A stretch of DNA of 27,034 bases from SIG607 sp045537575 (GCA_045537575.1 JAZSPU010000048.1:1-27034); one strand, 5' to 3'. Shown: positions 8,302 to 16,214, numbered from the stretch's first letter. Program-made: numbers and translations. Notes: generated from the letters alone by a model not told the origin.

Positions 8302-9189
8302 TTAATCATCACCTTTTATGGTAACTTCTTTTCCATAGCAGAAGGAAATTATGGCTCCGGGGCCAACACAGGAACCTACAATGGGAGCGATATAGCCGAT
8401 GTGACAGTCTGCAAAGGGAATCTGCTCCATAACTAAATCGCGAAGCAGGATTGCGCTTTCCTCGTCATCAGCGTGGGAAATATAAAGAATCTGATCTTCA
8501 GGATTTTCCACAACCTGAGCAAGATATTCAACTATAGCGCGTTTTGCGTTAAGAGCGCCCTTTGCCTTTTTATAAGCATAGTTCTGACCTGCTATATCGG
8601 AAATAATAATGGGTTTAACACCGAAAAGATTTCCAAAGAAGGCCTTGGAAGCCTTAACTCTGCCGGCTCTGCGAAGATATTCCAACGTGTCGCAGGTTCC
8701 GCACTGGTTCATCTTAAGTCTGTTTTCGGTAAGGAAATCGGCAACCTCTTGGGCATTTTTGCCCTCTCCTCTAAGCTGAGCAGCCATAATAGCGAGACCG
8801 CCTTGACCGAAGGAGCTGATAAGAGAGTCAATACAGTAAATTTTATTGTTCGGATATTCTTCCATAAGCTCCTTTGCAATAAGGGTTGCAAGGTTATATG
8901 AACCCGAAAGAGCCGAGGAACAGGATATGTAAATAACGTCCTTGCCCTCTTTAAGATATGCAGAAAATTTATCAGTAAATACCTCTCTGGGAACCTGAGT
9001 TGTGGTAATACGGGTACCGTTTCTCATAAGGTCGTAAAATTCCTTGGGAGAATGATACTGCCAGTCGAGCATTGCGGGATATTCTTTATCGTCAATAACA
9101 TAGTTCATATAAGCGTAATCTATATCATATTTAGTGCGAAGCTCGTTATTAAGGTCGCAGGTAGAGTCGGAAATAATTGCAAAATTCAT
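8302..9189 (-). CDS. DegV-family fatty-acid-binding protein (FakB-type)
   Basis: A 295-residue DegV-family protein. It starts with FAIISDSTCDLN and has TRITTTQVPREVF, the ligand-site segment YISCSSALSGSYN, YCIDSLISSFGQGGLA, DTLEYLRRAGRVKASKAFFGNL and a C-terminal GPGAIISFC. These proteins bind a single fatty acid, present its carboxylate to FakA and shuttle acyl-phosphate. The start is ATG 9189 because GGAGGA lies 6 nt upstream. A longer start at 9207 overlaps the preceding stop codon but lacks such a site. It is one of two adjacent, clearly diverged paralogues, probably differing in fatty-acid preference. Confidence 0.9.
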   Translation of the reverse strand: MNFAIISDSTCDLNNELRTKYDIDYAYMNYVIDDKEYPAMLDWQYHSPKEFYDLMRNGTRITTTQVPREVFTDKFSAYLKEGKDVIYISCSSALSGSYNLATLIAKELMEEYPNNKIYCIDSLISSFGQGGLAIMAAQLRGEGKNAQEVADFLTENRLKMNQCGTCDTLEYLRRAGRVKASKAFFGNLFGVKPIIISDIAGQNYAYKKAKGALNAKRAIVEYLAQVVENPEDQILYISHADDEESAILLRDLVMEQIPFADCHIGYIAPIVGSCVGPGAIISFCYGKEVTIKGDD

Positions 9190-9203
9190 CTTGATTCCTC
9201 CAA

Positions 9204-10148
9204 TCATTTGGTTTTCTTGCTTTCAATAATTTTTGCCATAAGCTCTTTTTCGTAAACCATATCCTTGCTTGTGGGCTTTCCTTTATAAAAGGCGGCGCAA
9301 AGTCCGGGGCCTATGGTGGCGCCGCAAGCAGTACCTACGGTGTTTAATATGATTTCCTTCGGGTTAAAGCGTTCTTTGATTTTATCACGCAATAATTTAG
9401 CGGCGGCTTCACGGTTGGTGTGAGCAACAAATACCGTCTGATTTTCAATATCAACGGCAGTTTCAGCCATATAATCAAGGAAAGATTCAATGGCGTCGCG
9501 CTGTCCCTTGATTTTTCCTATAACTTCGCTCATTCCGTGCTCGTTAAAGTCGGCGATAATATTAAGTCCGATCATTTGTCCGAAGAAGGCTTTGAAATTC
9601 GTAACCCTTCCGGTTTTTACAAGGAAGAAGAGGTCGTCCATTGAGCCTATCTGGTGAATATTATACTTAATTTTGTTAACGTAATCGGCAACCTCTTCAA
9701 TAGAACAGCCTTCAGCCTGTTTTTTACTTGCTTCCATTATTAAAAGGGCAAGAGAGGTTGAATATCTCATTGAGTCAATACAGATAATTTTTCTGTCGGG
9801 GTATTTTTCCATTAAGTCATTAGCAACCTTAAGGTTGTTTTCGTAAATGGAAGAAAGACTTGCAGAAAGGGAAATAGATAAAACGTCTTTTCCTTGTTTT
9901 AAATATTTTTCGAAAACCTCATAAACCTCGCCTACCAAGGGGGTGGCGGTTTTATAAAGAGCCTTTCTGCCCTTCATAGAGTCGTAATACTCTTTAGCCG
10001 AGATGCCTTCCCAGTCAAGAGAGGAAAGCTGTTCTTTACCGTCGGGATGATAAAGAATTCCATGCAGATAATCGGGAATATTAAACCTTTCTCGTAATTC
10101 CTTTGTTAAATCACAAGAGGTATCGGGGATAATAACAAATTCACTCAT
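9204..10148 (-). CDS. DegV-family fatty-acid-binding protein (second FakB-type paralogue)
   Basis: A 314-residue DegV-family protein and the first gene of the fatty acid kinase operon. The blocks FVIIPDTSCDLT, YKTATPLVGEVYEVF, SISLSASLSSIYENN, ICIDSMRYSTSLALL, FFLVKTGRVTNFKAFFGQ and GPGLCAAFYKG align with the downstream paralogue. However, the ligand-site motif is altered (SASLSSIY against SSALSGSY). It is also longer at the N-terminus of the fold and ends in a Lys-rich tail. The start is ATG 10148, with GAGGAG about 7 nt upstream; an in-frame upstream start at 10169 is less likely. The two paralogues probably divide saturated and unsaturated chains, as in organisms with two FakB proteins, but the sequence does not show which is which. 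Confidence 0.88.
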   Translation of the reverse strand: MSEFVIIPDTSCDLTKELRERFNIPDYLHGILYHPDGKEQLSSLDWEGISAKEYYDSMKGRKALYKTATPLVGEVYEVFEKYLKQGKDVLSISLSASLSSIYENNLKVANDLMEKYPDRKIICIDSMRYSTSLALLIMEASKKQAEGCSIEEVADYVNKIKYNIHQIGSMDDLFFLVKTGRVTNFKAFFGQMIGLNIIADFNEHGMSEVIGKIKGQRDAIESFLDYMAETAVDIENQTVFVAHTNREAAAKLLRDKIKERFNPKEIILNTVGTACGATIGPGLCAAFYKGKPTSKDMVYEKELMAKIIESKKTK

Positions 10149-10177
10149 ATTTCTTCTCCTCAAAAGCAATATACTCT

Positions 10178-10206
10178 AATATAACACATTTATTTTCATT
10201 TTTCAA
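10178..10206 (-). promoter_or_regulatory. Promoter of the fakB-fakB-fakA-plsX operon
   Basis: On the minus strand, TTGAAA (10206-10201), a 17-nt spacer and TATATT (10183-10178) lie 30 bp upstream of the first start codon. No clear FapR- or FabT-like palindrome is visible around it. Confidence 0.65.
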
Positions 10207-10253
10207 CAAAATGAAACATTTTACAAAAAAATAGTGCAATTTGCTGAAAGTTT

Positions 10254-10262
10254 TGATATAAT
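10254..10262 (+). promoter_or_regulatory. Extended -10 promoter of the hydrolase-deacetylase pair
   Basis: TGA-TATAAT is a consensus extended -10 element. The -35 at the expected distance (GTGCAA, 10234-10239) is poor. It lies 30 bp before ATG 10293, which has GGAGAGAG upstream. Confidence 0.55.
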
Positions 10263-10292
10263 AAGTATTATTAATTTAGTGGAGAGAGTTTT

Positions 10293-11246
10293 ATGTGGTG
10301 GATTTGGCTTATAGTTGCCCTTTTATTTATGCTTTTGTCTGGCGGAGTTTTTATGCTTATAAAAACAGTTCCAATAGCAAAACGGGTTTATAAGGAACAG
10401 CTTGTAAAAACCGATAAGGAAAAATGGGGCAGAGTATGCTCCTGCCTTGAAAATGAAGAGCAGGTTGCTATGTGGGAAGCAGGTATAAAGTGGGCAGAGG
10501 AAAGAAAAGACAAAATGGAAGAGGTTCATATCGTAAATGATTCTCTGAATCTTTATGGTGAATTTTACCGCTTTAGCCAAGAAGAAAAATGTGTTATTAT
10601 ACTTCCGGGCAGATGTGAATGTCTTAAATATTCCTACTATTTTGCATCGCCTTACGAAAAATCGGGCTTTAACGTTTTGGTTATTGACTCACGCGCTCAC
10701 GGGCTGAGTGACGGAATCTATAATACTATAGGTCTTAAAGAGGGTAACGATTTACTTGCTTGGACGAATTTTATTATAGAAAAGTATGGGATTAAAGAAA
10801 TTTATTATCACGGAATTTGCGTTGGTACAGCCTCTTGTCTTATGGCTATGACCGACAAAAATTGTCCTAAAGAGGTAAAAGGACTTGTAACCGAGGGTTG
10901 CTTTACTTCCTTTAAGGAAACCTTCCTTCGTCATATGAAGGAGCTGGGACGTCCGACCTTCCCTGTGCTTCATCTTGTAATGCATTTTATAAAGAAATAT
11001 GCAGGGGCAGACTACAGAAAGGTTTCTCCCATTAAGCTGGTTAAAAAGCTTACACAGAGGGTTCTGTTTTTGTACGGTGAAAAGGACGTATTCTCTATCC
11101 CTGAAAAGAGTAAAGAACTTTTTGCCGCCACAGCATCAAGCGATAAGCAGTTAAAGTGGTTTTCTAAAGGCGGACATTCCCATTTGCGTATAAACAATAC
11201 TGAGGAATACGATAAAACTATTGAGGAATTTTTAAAGGATAATTGA
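10293..11246 (+). CDS. Membrane-anchored alpha/beta hydrolase with Cys nucleophile
   Basis: A 317-residue protein with an N-terminal transmembrane anchor (residues 1-25, very Trp/Leu-rich) and a hydrolase domain. The fold landmarks are VIILPGRCEC, VLVIDSRAHGLSD, the elbow YYHGICVGTAS, the acid in YGEKDVFS (D265) and the base in KGGHSHL (H295). The elbow has Cys176 where relatives of this YqkD-like family carry Ser (GHSMG); the codon is TGC, one base from AGC. Cys nucleophiles occur in dienelactone hydrolases, so activity is possible but may be changed. It is 12 bp upstream of a polysaccharide deacetylase and probably co-transcribed with it. Confidence 0.8.
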   Translation: MWWIWLIVALLFMLLSGGVFMLIKTVPIAKRVYKEQLVKTDKEKWGRVCSCLENEEQVAMWEAGIKWAEERKDKMEEVHIVNDSLNLYGEFYRFSQEEKCVIILPGRCECLKYSYYFASPYEKSGFNVLVIDSRAHGLSDGIYNTIGLKEGNDLLAWTNFIIEKYGIKEIYYHGICVGTASCLMAMTDKNCPKEVKGLVTEGCFTSFKETFLRHMKELGRPTFPVLHLVMHFIKKYAGADYRKVSPIKLVKKLTQRVLFLYGEKDVFSIPEKSKELFAATASSDKQLKWFSKGGHSHLRINNTEEYDKTIEEFLKDN

Positions 11247-11258
11247 GGATTTTAAAGA

Positions 11259-12131
11259 ATGGTTAAAGGGAGAAAATTTGCGGTATTTACAATGGATCTT
11301 GAAGACCTTACCGATACGGGCTGTATTAGGGAAAGCGACCTCGACATTAAAGAGGATATGCTTGACGGTCTCGATGAATACATTAAATTACTTGATAAAT
11401 ATAGTATAAAAGCAACTCTTTTTGCAGTAAACGATGCGGCTTTAAAGGTAAAGGACAGGCTTAAGACCTATATTAAAAACGGTCACGACCTTGCCCTTCA
11501 CGGCTTTGACCATGCCGCCCCGATCACAATGGCAAAAAATGAATTTAAAGAGAAAATAGGCATTGCGAAAAAACAGCTTGAAGAAACCTTCGGGGTTAAA
11601 ATCACAGGCTATCGCGCTCCTTATTTCAGCCTTGATAATACCCGTCTTGACGTGCTGAGGGAATTAGGCTTTACCTACGATTCAAGTAAATTTGATTTCC
11701 CAAAAAGAACCTATGCCGCTGAAATTGATACAAAGGATTTTAAAAAGATTTCGGAAAATATATTCCGCCGTTCAGGTTTTTATGAATTTGGTATGCCCTT
11801 AAATAAATTTTTCGGGCTCAGGATTCCCGTTTCGGGCGGCGGTTACGTAAGAATAGGTGAGTGGAGCTTTTTTGCTTCAATGCTTTATAACTATCTTGCT
11901 AAAAATAATTATTACGTTTTTTACCTTCATCCCTTTGAAGTTTCAAAGGCAAAAATGCCCGAAACTCCCAACCTTAAAAGTTATGATAAATATTATCTGA
12001 GGGCAGGGGTTAAAAGCTATCCGAGAAAAATCGAAGCTATTATAAAAATGCTGAAAAAACAGGGCTATGAATTTATTACCTTCAGCGAGCTTGCAAAACG
12101 TCTTGAAGCAGGCGAAAAAATGTTTGGATAA
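11259..12131 (+). CDS. Polysaccharide deacetylase family protein (NodB fold)
   Basis: A 290-residue carbohydrate esterase 4-like protein. Motif 1 is FTMDLED (D13, E15, D16), which is closer to the DVEDY type of DUF3473/PuuE-like members than to the TFDDG of chitin deacetylases. The metal histidines are in LHGFDHA (H81, H85). Motif 3 is YRAPYFS (R119 onward), and a late YLHPFE supplies the last histidine. There is no signal peptide or membrane helix, so the enzyme appears cytoplasmic and may act on a lipid-linked or nucleotide sugar, or on a linear amide. GAGG lies about 9 nt before the ATG. A strong terminator follows the stop by 3 bp. Confidence 0.87.
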   Translation: MVKGRKFAVFTMDLEDLTDTGCIRESDLDIKEDMLDGLDEYIKLLDKYSIKATLFAVNDAALKVKDRLKTYIKNGHDLALHGFDHAAPITMAKNEFKEKIGIAKKQLEETFGVKITGYRAPYFSLDNTRLDVLRELGFTYDSSKFDFPKRTYAAEIDTKDFKKISENIFRRSGFYEFGMPLNKFFGLRIPVSGGGYVRIGEWSFFASMLYNYLAKNNYYVFYLHPFEVSKAKMPETPNLKSYDKYYLRAGVKSYPRKIEAIIKMLKKQGYEFITFSELAKRLEAGEKMFG

Positions 12132-12134
12132 ATT

Positions 12135-12168
12135 AAAGCACTCGAAGAATTAACTTCGGGTGCTTTTT
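12135..12168. terminator. Terminator between deacetylase and PPTase genes
   Basis: AAAGCACTCGAAG (12135-12147) pairs with CTTCGGGTGCTTT (12154-12166) through one G-U pair and a 6-nt loop, then T-run. It lies between convergent genes, and the PPTase stop codon is inside the T-run. Confidence 0.88.
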
Positions 12169-12730
12169 ATGTTACAGTAGTTATAATTAGTGAGTTTTCA
12201 ATGCTGTGGGAGGCATTTATATCCTTATAGGATATACTTTTAAAATTAGTTATGCCGGTTCCCGTCATTTTGAAATAGGCTTCCTTAGCCGTCCATATTT
12301 TAAGGAGATTAAGATTAAGCTGAGCTTCGGTTTGGCTTTTTGTGAGAAATAATAAATCACTATCGGTGCATATTCTGTTTTTTAGCCGCTTATCTATGGG
12401 TTTTAGTACTTCTATGTCAATGCCGATGGGGGCAGTATGAAGCGTTACTGCGGCAAAATTTCCCGAATGGCTTATGCTTATGTAAAGGGGATTATCTTTT
12501 ATAAAGGGTTTGCCCTTTTCATCCCTTAAAAGCACTATTTCTTCTAAAGGTTTATTTAAAAGCAGGGAAGCGTTGGTTTTGGTCAGCCATTCCGCCGCAA
12601 CGCTTAAAAGTTTGCCCTGTTTATGCTGTAAGGAATTTATATACTGCCTTCGTTTTTCATCCATAAGAGAGAGGCAAAGATTAAAATTTTGGTCGCTGAA
12701 ATCATTAATATTAAGTAAAAACGTATGCAA
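12167..12730 (-). CDS. 4'-phosphopantetheinyl transferase (Sfp/AcpT superfamily)
   Basis: A 187-residue protein of the Sfp superfamily, which loads 4'-phosphopantetheine from CoA onto the Ser of carrier proteins. Signature blocks are EKGKPF, YISISHSGNFAAV, the Mg-binding GIDIE (residues 103-107, D105 and E107) and KIWTAKEAYFKMTGTGI with W146, K149, E150 and K154. It is shorter than Bacillus Sfp (about 224) but retains both halves of the pseudo-dimer. The start is TTG at 12730, supported by GGAGGG 7 nt upstream. It diverges from the adenylation-ACP/acyltransferase operon and is the obvious candidate to activate that operon's two carrier domains. Confidence 0.92.
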   Translation of the reverse strand: MHTFLLNINDFSDQNFNLCLSLMDEKRRQYINSLQHKQGKLLSVAAEWLTKTNASLLLNKPLEEIVLLRDEKGKPFIKDNPLYISISHSGNFAAVTLHTAPIGIDIEVLKPIDKRLKNRICTDSDLLFLTKSQTEAQLNLNLLKIWTAKEAYFKMTGTGITNFKSISYKDINASHSIENSLIITTVT

Positions 12731-12743
12731 ATCCTCGCCCTCC

Positions 12744-12772
12744 TTGACTTTGTTTCTTTTTGCATATATAAT
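12744..12772 (+). promoter_or_regulatory. Promoter of the adenylation-ACP/acyltransferase operon
   Basis: TTGACT (12744-12749), a 17-nt spacer and a perfect TATAAT (12767-12772) lie 58 bp before ATG 12831. This is a strong sigma-A-type promoter with no obvious operator palindrome. Confidence 0.75.
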
Positions 12773-12791
12773 AATTACAATTATATCTTAT

Positions 12792-12820
12792 ATTATATCA
12801 AATAATACTTTTCGGTACAA
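12792..12820 (-). promoter_or_regulatory. Promoter of the PPTase gene
   Basis: On the minus strand, TTGTAC (12820-12815), a 17-nt spacer ending TGA and TATAAT (12797-12792) form an extended -10 promoter. The divergent promoters are transcribed across each other: each transcript passes through the other's -10 region. Confidence 0.7.
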
Positions 12821-12830
12821 GGTGTAAATT

Positions 12831-14729
12831 ATGAAGAAAATGTATAAAAATCTGATATTCGGTTCCTTAAACCGCATTAAAGAAAGTGAAATGTCCTTAA
12901 AAACTGTTTACGATATTACCTTTAGCGAGCCGTCTTTTGTTATGGCAGAGGAGAATGACGGCTATAAAATCACCTCTTATACGTACGGTGAGGTTAAGGA
13001 AAGAATAGAAAAAACTGCCGCCGCAATTTATGGTAGTGTTGGCGCTACCCATAGTTTTGTGGGACTTGCTATGGAAAACAGCGTTGACTGGATAGTTGCC
13101 TTTTGGGCAATTCTTAAAAGCGGAAATAAGCCTTATTTAGTTAATTTGCGCCATCCCCATAGCCTTTCACAGAAAATTATAAACAATTTAGGCATTAAAA
13201 CCGTAATTTGCGATAAAAAAGGAAAACTCGACGCCGATTATATTGAGTTTAATGATTTATCCGGCGGCGTTATGGAAAACGAAGAATTTGAAGACGAAAT
13301 TGCTCTTGCAACCTCGGGCACAAGCCTTAGTGAGACCATTTGCTTTTATAACGGAAAAAACATCTGCGCCCAGATTCTTAATACCGAAAATATAGTAAAG
13401 GAAAACCGAGAAATCTATGCTCATTATAAAGGTAGCTTAAAGCAACTGGCTTTCCTGCCTTTTTACCACGTTTTCGGACTTTTTGCCGTATATTTCTGGT
13501 TTACCTTCTTTAAAAGAACGGTGGTTTTTTTAAAGGATATGTCGGCAGATACCATTCTTGCTACCTGTAAAATGCACAAGGTAACCCATATTTTTGCTGT
13601 GCCTATGCTGTGGCACACAGTAGAAAAAAAGGTTTTAAAAACTGCCGAACAGCAGGGCAAAGCCGAAAAGCTTCAAAAAGCATTAAGGCTTTCTGAAAAG
13701 CTTCAGAGCATTTTGCCCATAAAAACAGGAACCTTTTTGGCTAAAAAACTTTTAAAGAGTGTTACCGATAAGACTTTTGGCGAGAGCCTTCTCTTTTGTA
13801 TCAGCGGTGGAAGCTTCCTAAAGCCCTCTGCCTTAAGGCTTATAAACGCGCTGGGGTATCCTCTTTATAACGGCTTTGGTATGAGTGAAATCGGTATTAC
13901 TTCGGTTGAGCTTTCCCCAAAAATAAAAATAAGAAATAAAAATTCAATAGGAAAGCCCTTTGCCTCGGTAGAATATTTTATTGATGATGACAAAGTTTTG
14001 ACCGTTAAGGGCGATTCCTTGTGCTTTAAGCGTTTAAAGGACGGCAAAGAAATTTTCGACAATGGTGTTTTTTCTACAGGTGACATAGCCGAAATGGACC
14101 AAAGCGGAAGCTATTATATTAAAGGCAGAATGGGAGACACCGTAATAGGCGAAAACGGTGAAAACATCAACCCCGATATAATTGAAGCAATGTTTGATAT
14201 AAAGGATGCTTTAAACGTAAGCGTTCTGGGAATCGAGGATACTCTTTCAATGGTAGTGCAGATAAGTCCTTATCTTCCCCTTAAAAAGCGAGAAGAAATG
14301 CGCCTTTATATTGAAGAAATTAATGCAAAACTGCCCTTGCTTTCTCAGGTTAAGCGTATTTTTGTTACTACTGACAGCATTATGGCTCAAACGGCTATAA
14401 AGGTCAGCAGAAAATATCTTATCAGAGAAATTGAGAATGGTAATATTAAACTTTCACCCTTTGAAAAATGTGAAAATCTCTGTGAAGAAGGTTTTGAAAA
14501 CACCAAGCTTTTAGAAAAGGTTATCGAAACGGTTGCAAAGGTAATTGATGAAGATAAAGAAAAAATTACCCTTGATACAAATTTAATTTCCGACCTTGAA
14601 ATTTCCAGTATTCAGTATTTTTCAATACTTTCTGCCCTTGCCGAAGAATTTGACCTTGTGGCAAAAAGCGACGATAAATATCTCTTTACAATAAGAGAAA
14701 TGTGTGAGTATATAGAAAGGCAGCTTTAA
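12831..14729 (+). CDS. Adenylation-acyl carrier protein fusion (AMP-forming acyl-ACP synthetase-like)
   Basis: A 632-residue ANL-superfamily enzyme with a C-terminal carrier domain. Adenylation motifs are GFGMSEIG, FSTGDIAEMD, IKGRMGDTV then ENGENINPDIIEA, and a C-terminal AQTAIKVSRKYL carrying the catalytic Lys. The phosphate loop is aberrant: TSGTSLSET at 161-169 lacks the usual Lys. Residues about 555-632 form an ACP-like helix bundle with DLEISSIQYF, where Ser593 aligns with the phosphopantetheine Ser of DSL motifs. It probably activates an acyl group and loads it onto its own ACP or the stand-alone one. It is the first gene of an operon, with AAGGTG 6 nt before the ATG, and is 3 bp from the next gene. 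A luciferase-like or CoA-ligase role is less likely given the ACP domain. Confidence 0.85.
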   Translation: MKKMYKNLIFGSLNRIKESEMSLKTVYDITFSEPSFVMAEENDGYKITSYTYGEVKERIEKTAAAIYGSVGATHSFVGLAMENSVDWIVAFWAILKSGNKPYLVNLRHPHSLSQKIINNLGIKTVICDKKGKLDADYIEFNDLSGGVMENEEFEDEIALATSGTSLSETICFYNGKNICAQILNTENIVKENREIYAHYKGSLKQLAFLPFYHVFGLFAVYFWFTFFKRTVVFLKDMSADTILATCKMHKVTHIFAVPMLWHTVEKKVLKTAEQQGKAEKLQKALRLSEKLQSILPIKTGTFLAKKLLKSVTDKTFGESLLFCISGGSFLKPSALRLINALGYPLYNGFGMSEIGITSVELSPKIKIRNKNSIGKPFASVEYFIDDDKVLTVKGDSLCFKRLKDGKEIFDNGVFSTGDIAEMDQSGSYYIKGRMGDTVIGENGENINPDIIEAMFDIKDALNVSVLGIEDTLSMVVQISPYLPLKKREEMRLYIEEINAKLPLLSQVKRIFVTTDSIMAQTAIKVSRKYLIREIENGNIKLSPFEKCENLCEEGFENTKLLEKVIETVAKVIDEDKEKITLDTNLISDLEISSIQYFSILSALAEEFDLVAKSDDKYLFTIREMCEYIERQL

Positions 14730-14732
14730 TAT

Positions 14733-15353
14733 ATGAAGCAAAAAAACGTAAACAAATTTTTTCTGTGGTTTGTAAAGCTTACAGGCGCTATTCCCGCATT
14801 GCTGTTTTTTAAACCGAAAATTTACCGCGTTGGTAAGGAGTCAAAGCTCAAAAAGGGTATGATACTTGTTTCCAATCATAAATCCTTAATGGATTTTGTC
14901 CTTTATCTTATAATATTTTTCGGCAAAACAATACGCTTTTTAATGGCGGAAGTGCTTTTTAATAAGGGAAAGCTTTTTGCAAATTTCCTTTTTGCCATAG
15001 GCGGTATTTACGTAAACCGTGATGCCTGTGATTTAAGCTTTATGAGTGAGAGCGTAAATGAACTAAATAAAAAAGGAAATGTTGCAGTATTTCCCGAAGG
15101 AAGACTTCCTATAGGGGGCAAACCTTTCCCCTTTAAACCCGGTGTTGCCTATATTGCTACTAAGAGTAACGCGCAAATTCTTCCCGTTTATACCGACGGT
15201 AATTACGGACTGTTTAAAAGGGCAAGGGTGGTTATAGGCGAACCCTTTAATATAACCGATTATATTGAAGGAGAGCTTAATGAAAAGCAGTACGAACGTT
15301 TAACACTTATAATAAGAGAAAAAACCTATGCTTTAAGGGAGTATATAAAGTGA
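14733..15353 (+). CDS. PlsC-type 1-acylglycerol-3-phosphate acyltransferase (first copy)
   Basis: A 206-residue LPLAT/PlsC-family membrane-associated acyltransferase. The catalytic HX4D motif is VSNHKSLMD (H49, D54), the acceptor-binding block VFPEGRLP is at 119-126, and KPGVAYIA follows. The hydrophobic N-terminus (LTGAIPALLFF) fits membrane association. The family transfers an acyl chain from acyl-ACP or acyl-CoA to a lysophosphatidate or related hydroxyl. It lies 3 bp after the adenylation-ACP gene and overlaps the next acyltransferase by 1 nt. Tight coupling to an ACP-loading enzyme suggests an acyl-ACP donor. The acceptor is uncertain and need not be lysophosphatidic acid. Confidence 0.88.
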   Translation: MKQKNVNKFFLWFVKLTGAIPALLFFKPKIYRVGKESKLKKGMILVSNHKSLMDFVLYLIIFFGKTIRFLMAEVLFNKGKLFANFLFAIGGIYVNRDACDLSFMSESVNELNKKGNVAVFPEGRLPIGGKPFPFKPGVAYIATKSNAQILPVYTDGNYGLFKRARVVIGEPFNITDYIEGELNEKQYERLTLIIREKTYALREYIK

Positions 15354-15997
15354 TGAAAAAGGGTAAAAAGGGATTTTGGCATTATATTCCTATGGATACG
15401 GGAAGATTTATATACTGGCTTATGCACGGCTATTACTGTTTTAAGAAAATCGGTATTGACGGCAAAAAATATAAAAATCCCAAAGGAGCGGCTATAATCG
15501 TTTCCTTTCATAAAGGCTTTTCCGATCCCTTTATAATGGGCAGTATGTTCTGCAAAAGACGTCTTTATTTTCTTGCCGCTAAAGAGGTAATGTTTAATAA
15601 AACGGTAGAAGCCTTACTTAAGGCTATGGGATGTATAAAAATAGACAGAAACGCATCTGATATTGAAGCCATAAAGCAAAGCGTTGAGGTACTTAAAAAC
15701 GGAAATCTTCTGGGAATGTTTCCCGAAGGCGGTATTCGCCGTGAAGGCGAGGGAGATAAAATTAAGGGCGGCACGGTGCTTATAGCTTTAAGGGCAGGTG
15801 TTCCCATAATTCCGGTATATACCGAAAAAAGAAGCAGTATATTTAAAAGAAAGCTTGTAATCGTGGGCGAAAACTTTAACTGCACTGATTACTGTGCCAA
15901 AAAGTTTCCGTCGGTAAGTGATTTAAACCTTGCGGCTGAGGAACTTTACAAAAAAATGGAGGAGTGTAAAAAGGCTTATGAACAGTACATTCAGTAA
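15353..15997 (+). CDS. PlsC-type acyltransferase (second copy)
   Basis: A 214-residue LPLAT-family protein, clearly different from its upstream neighbour. The HX4D motif is SFHKGFSDP (H53, D58) and the second block is MFPEGGIRREGEGDKIKGG (from 122), with Gly where FPEGTR has Thr. The start is ATG 15353, overlapping the previous stop as TGATG. A GTG at 15350 is also possible and would add one residue. AAGGGAG lies about 11 nt upstream. Two adjacent PlsC paralogues could acylate two positions or two acceptors. The last 20 bp overlap the ACP gene. Confidence 0.88.
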   Translation: MKKGKKGFWHYIPMDTGRFIYWLMHGYYCFKKIGIDGKKYKNPKGAAIIVSFHKGFSDPFIMGSMFCKRRLYFLAAKEVMFNKTVEALLKAMGCIKIDRNASDIEAIKQSVEVLKNGNLLGMFPEGGIRREGEGDKIKGGTVLIALRAGVPIIPVYTEKRSSIFKRKLVIVGENFNCTDYCAKKFPSVSDLNLAAEELYKKMEECKKAYEQYIQ

Positions 15998-16214
15998 ATT
16001 AACCGAGCTTTTTGAAAGCGTATTTGAAAATGAAATAGACCTAAAGGATATAAGTGAAGAATCCCGTCTTATTGAGGATCTTGGTATGAATTCCATTGGA
16101 CTTTTGTATATGGCAATGGCGGTGGAAGAGGAATTTTCCGTATCATTTAAAAATGAAGATTTTACCCTTTTACATACCGTAGGCGACGTAATAAGAAAGA
16201 TAGAAGAAAACTAA
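15978..16214 (+). CDS. Stand-alone acyl carrier protein
   Basis: A 78-residue ACP with the expected size, acidity and helix pattern. The attachment motif is IEDLGMNSIGLL, with Ser39 preceded by Asn instead of the usual Asp. It is followed by VEEEFSVSF, which matches the VALEEEFGI-like helix of ACPs. An in-frame ATG at 15930 would add 16 basic residues that do not belong to an ACP, so ATG 15978 is preferred even though it overlaps the upstream gene by 20 bp. GGAGG at 15958-15962 is somewhat distant. As an operon-specific ACP with a PPTase nearby, it is probably dedicated to this pathway rather than to housekeeping fatty acid synthesis. Confidence 0.88.
   Translation: MNSTFSKLTELFESVFENEIDLKDISEESRLIEDLGMNSIGLLYMAMAVEEEFSVSFKNEDFTLLHTVGDVIRKIEEN

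Noticed and set aside
9207..10169. Longer N-terminal starts for both DegV genes (9207 and 10169)
   Set aside because: The shorter starts have GGAGGA or GAGGAG at correct spacing and align with the DegV fold beginning; the longer ones add basic or unrelated residues without a ribosome site.
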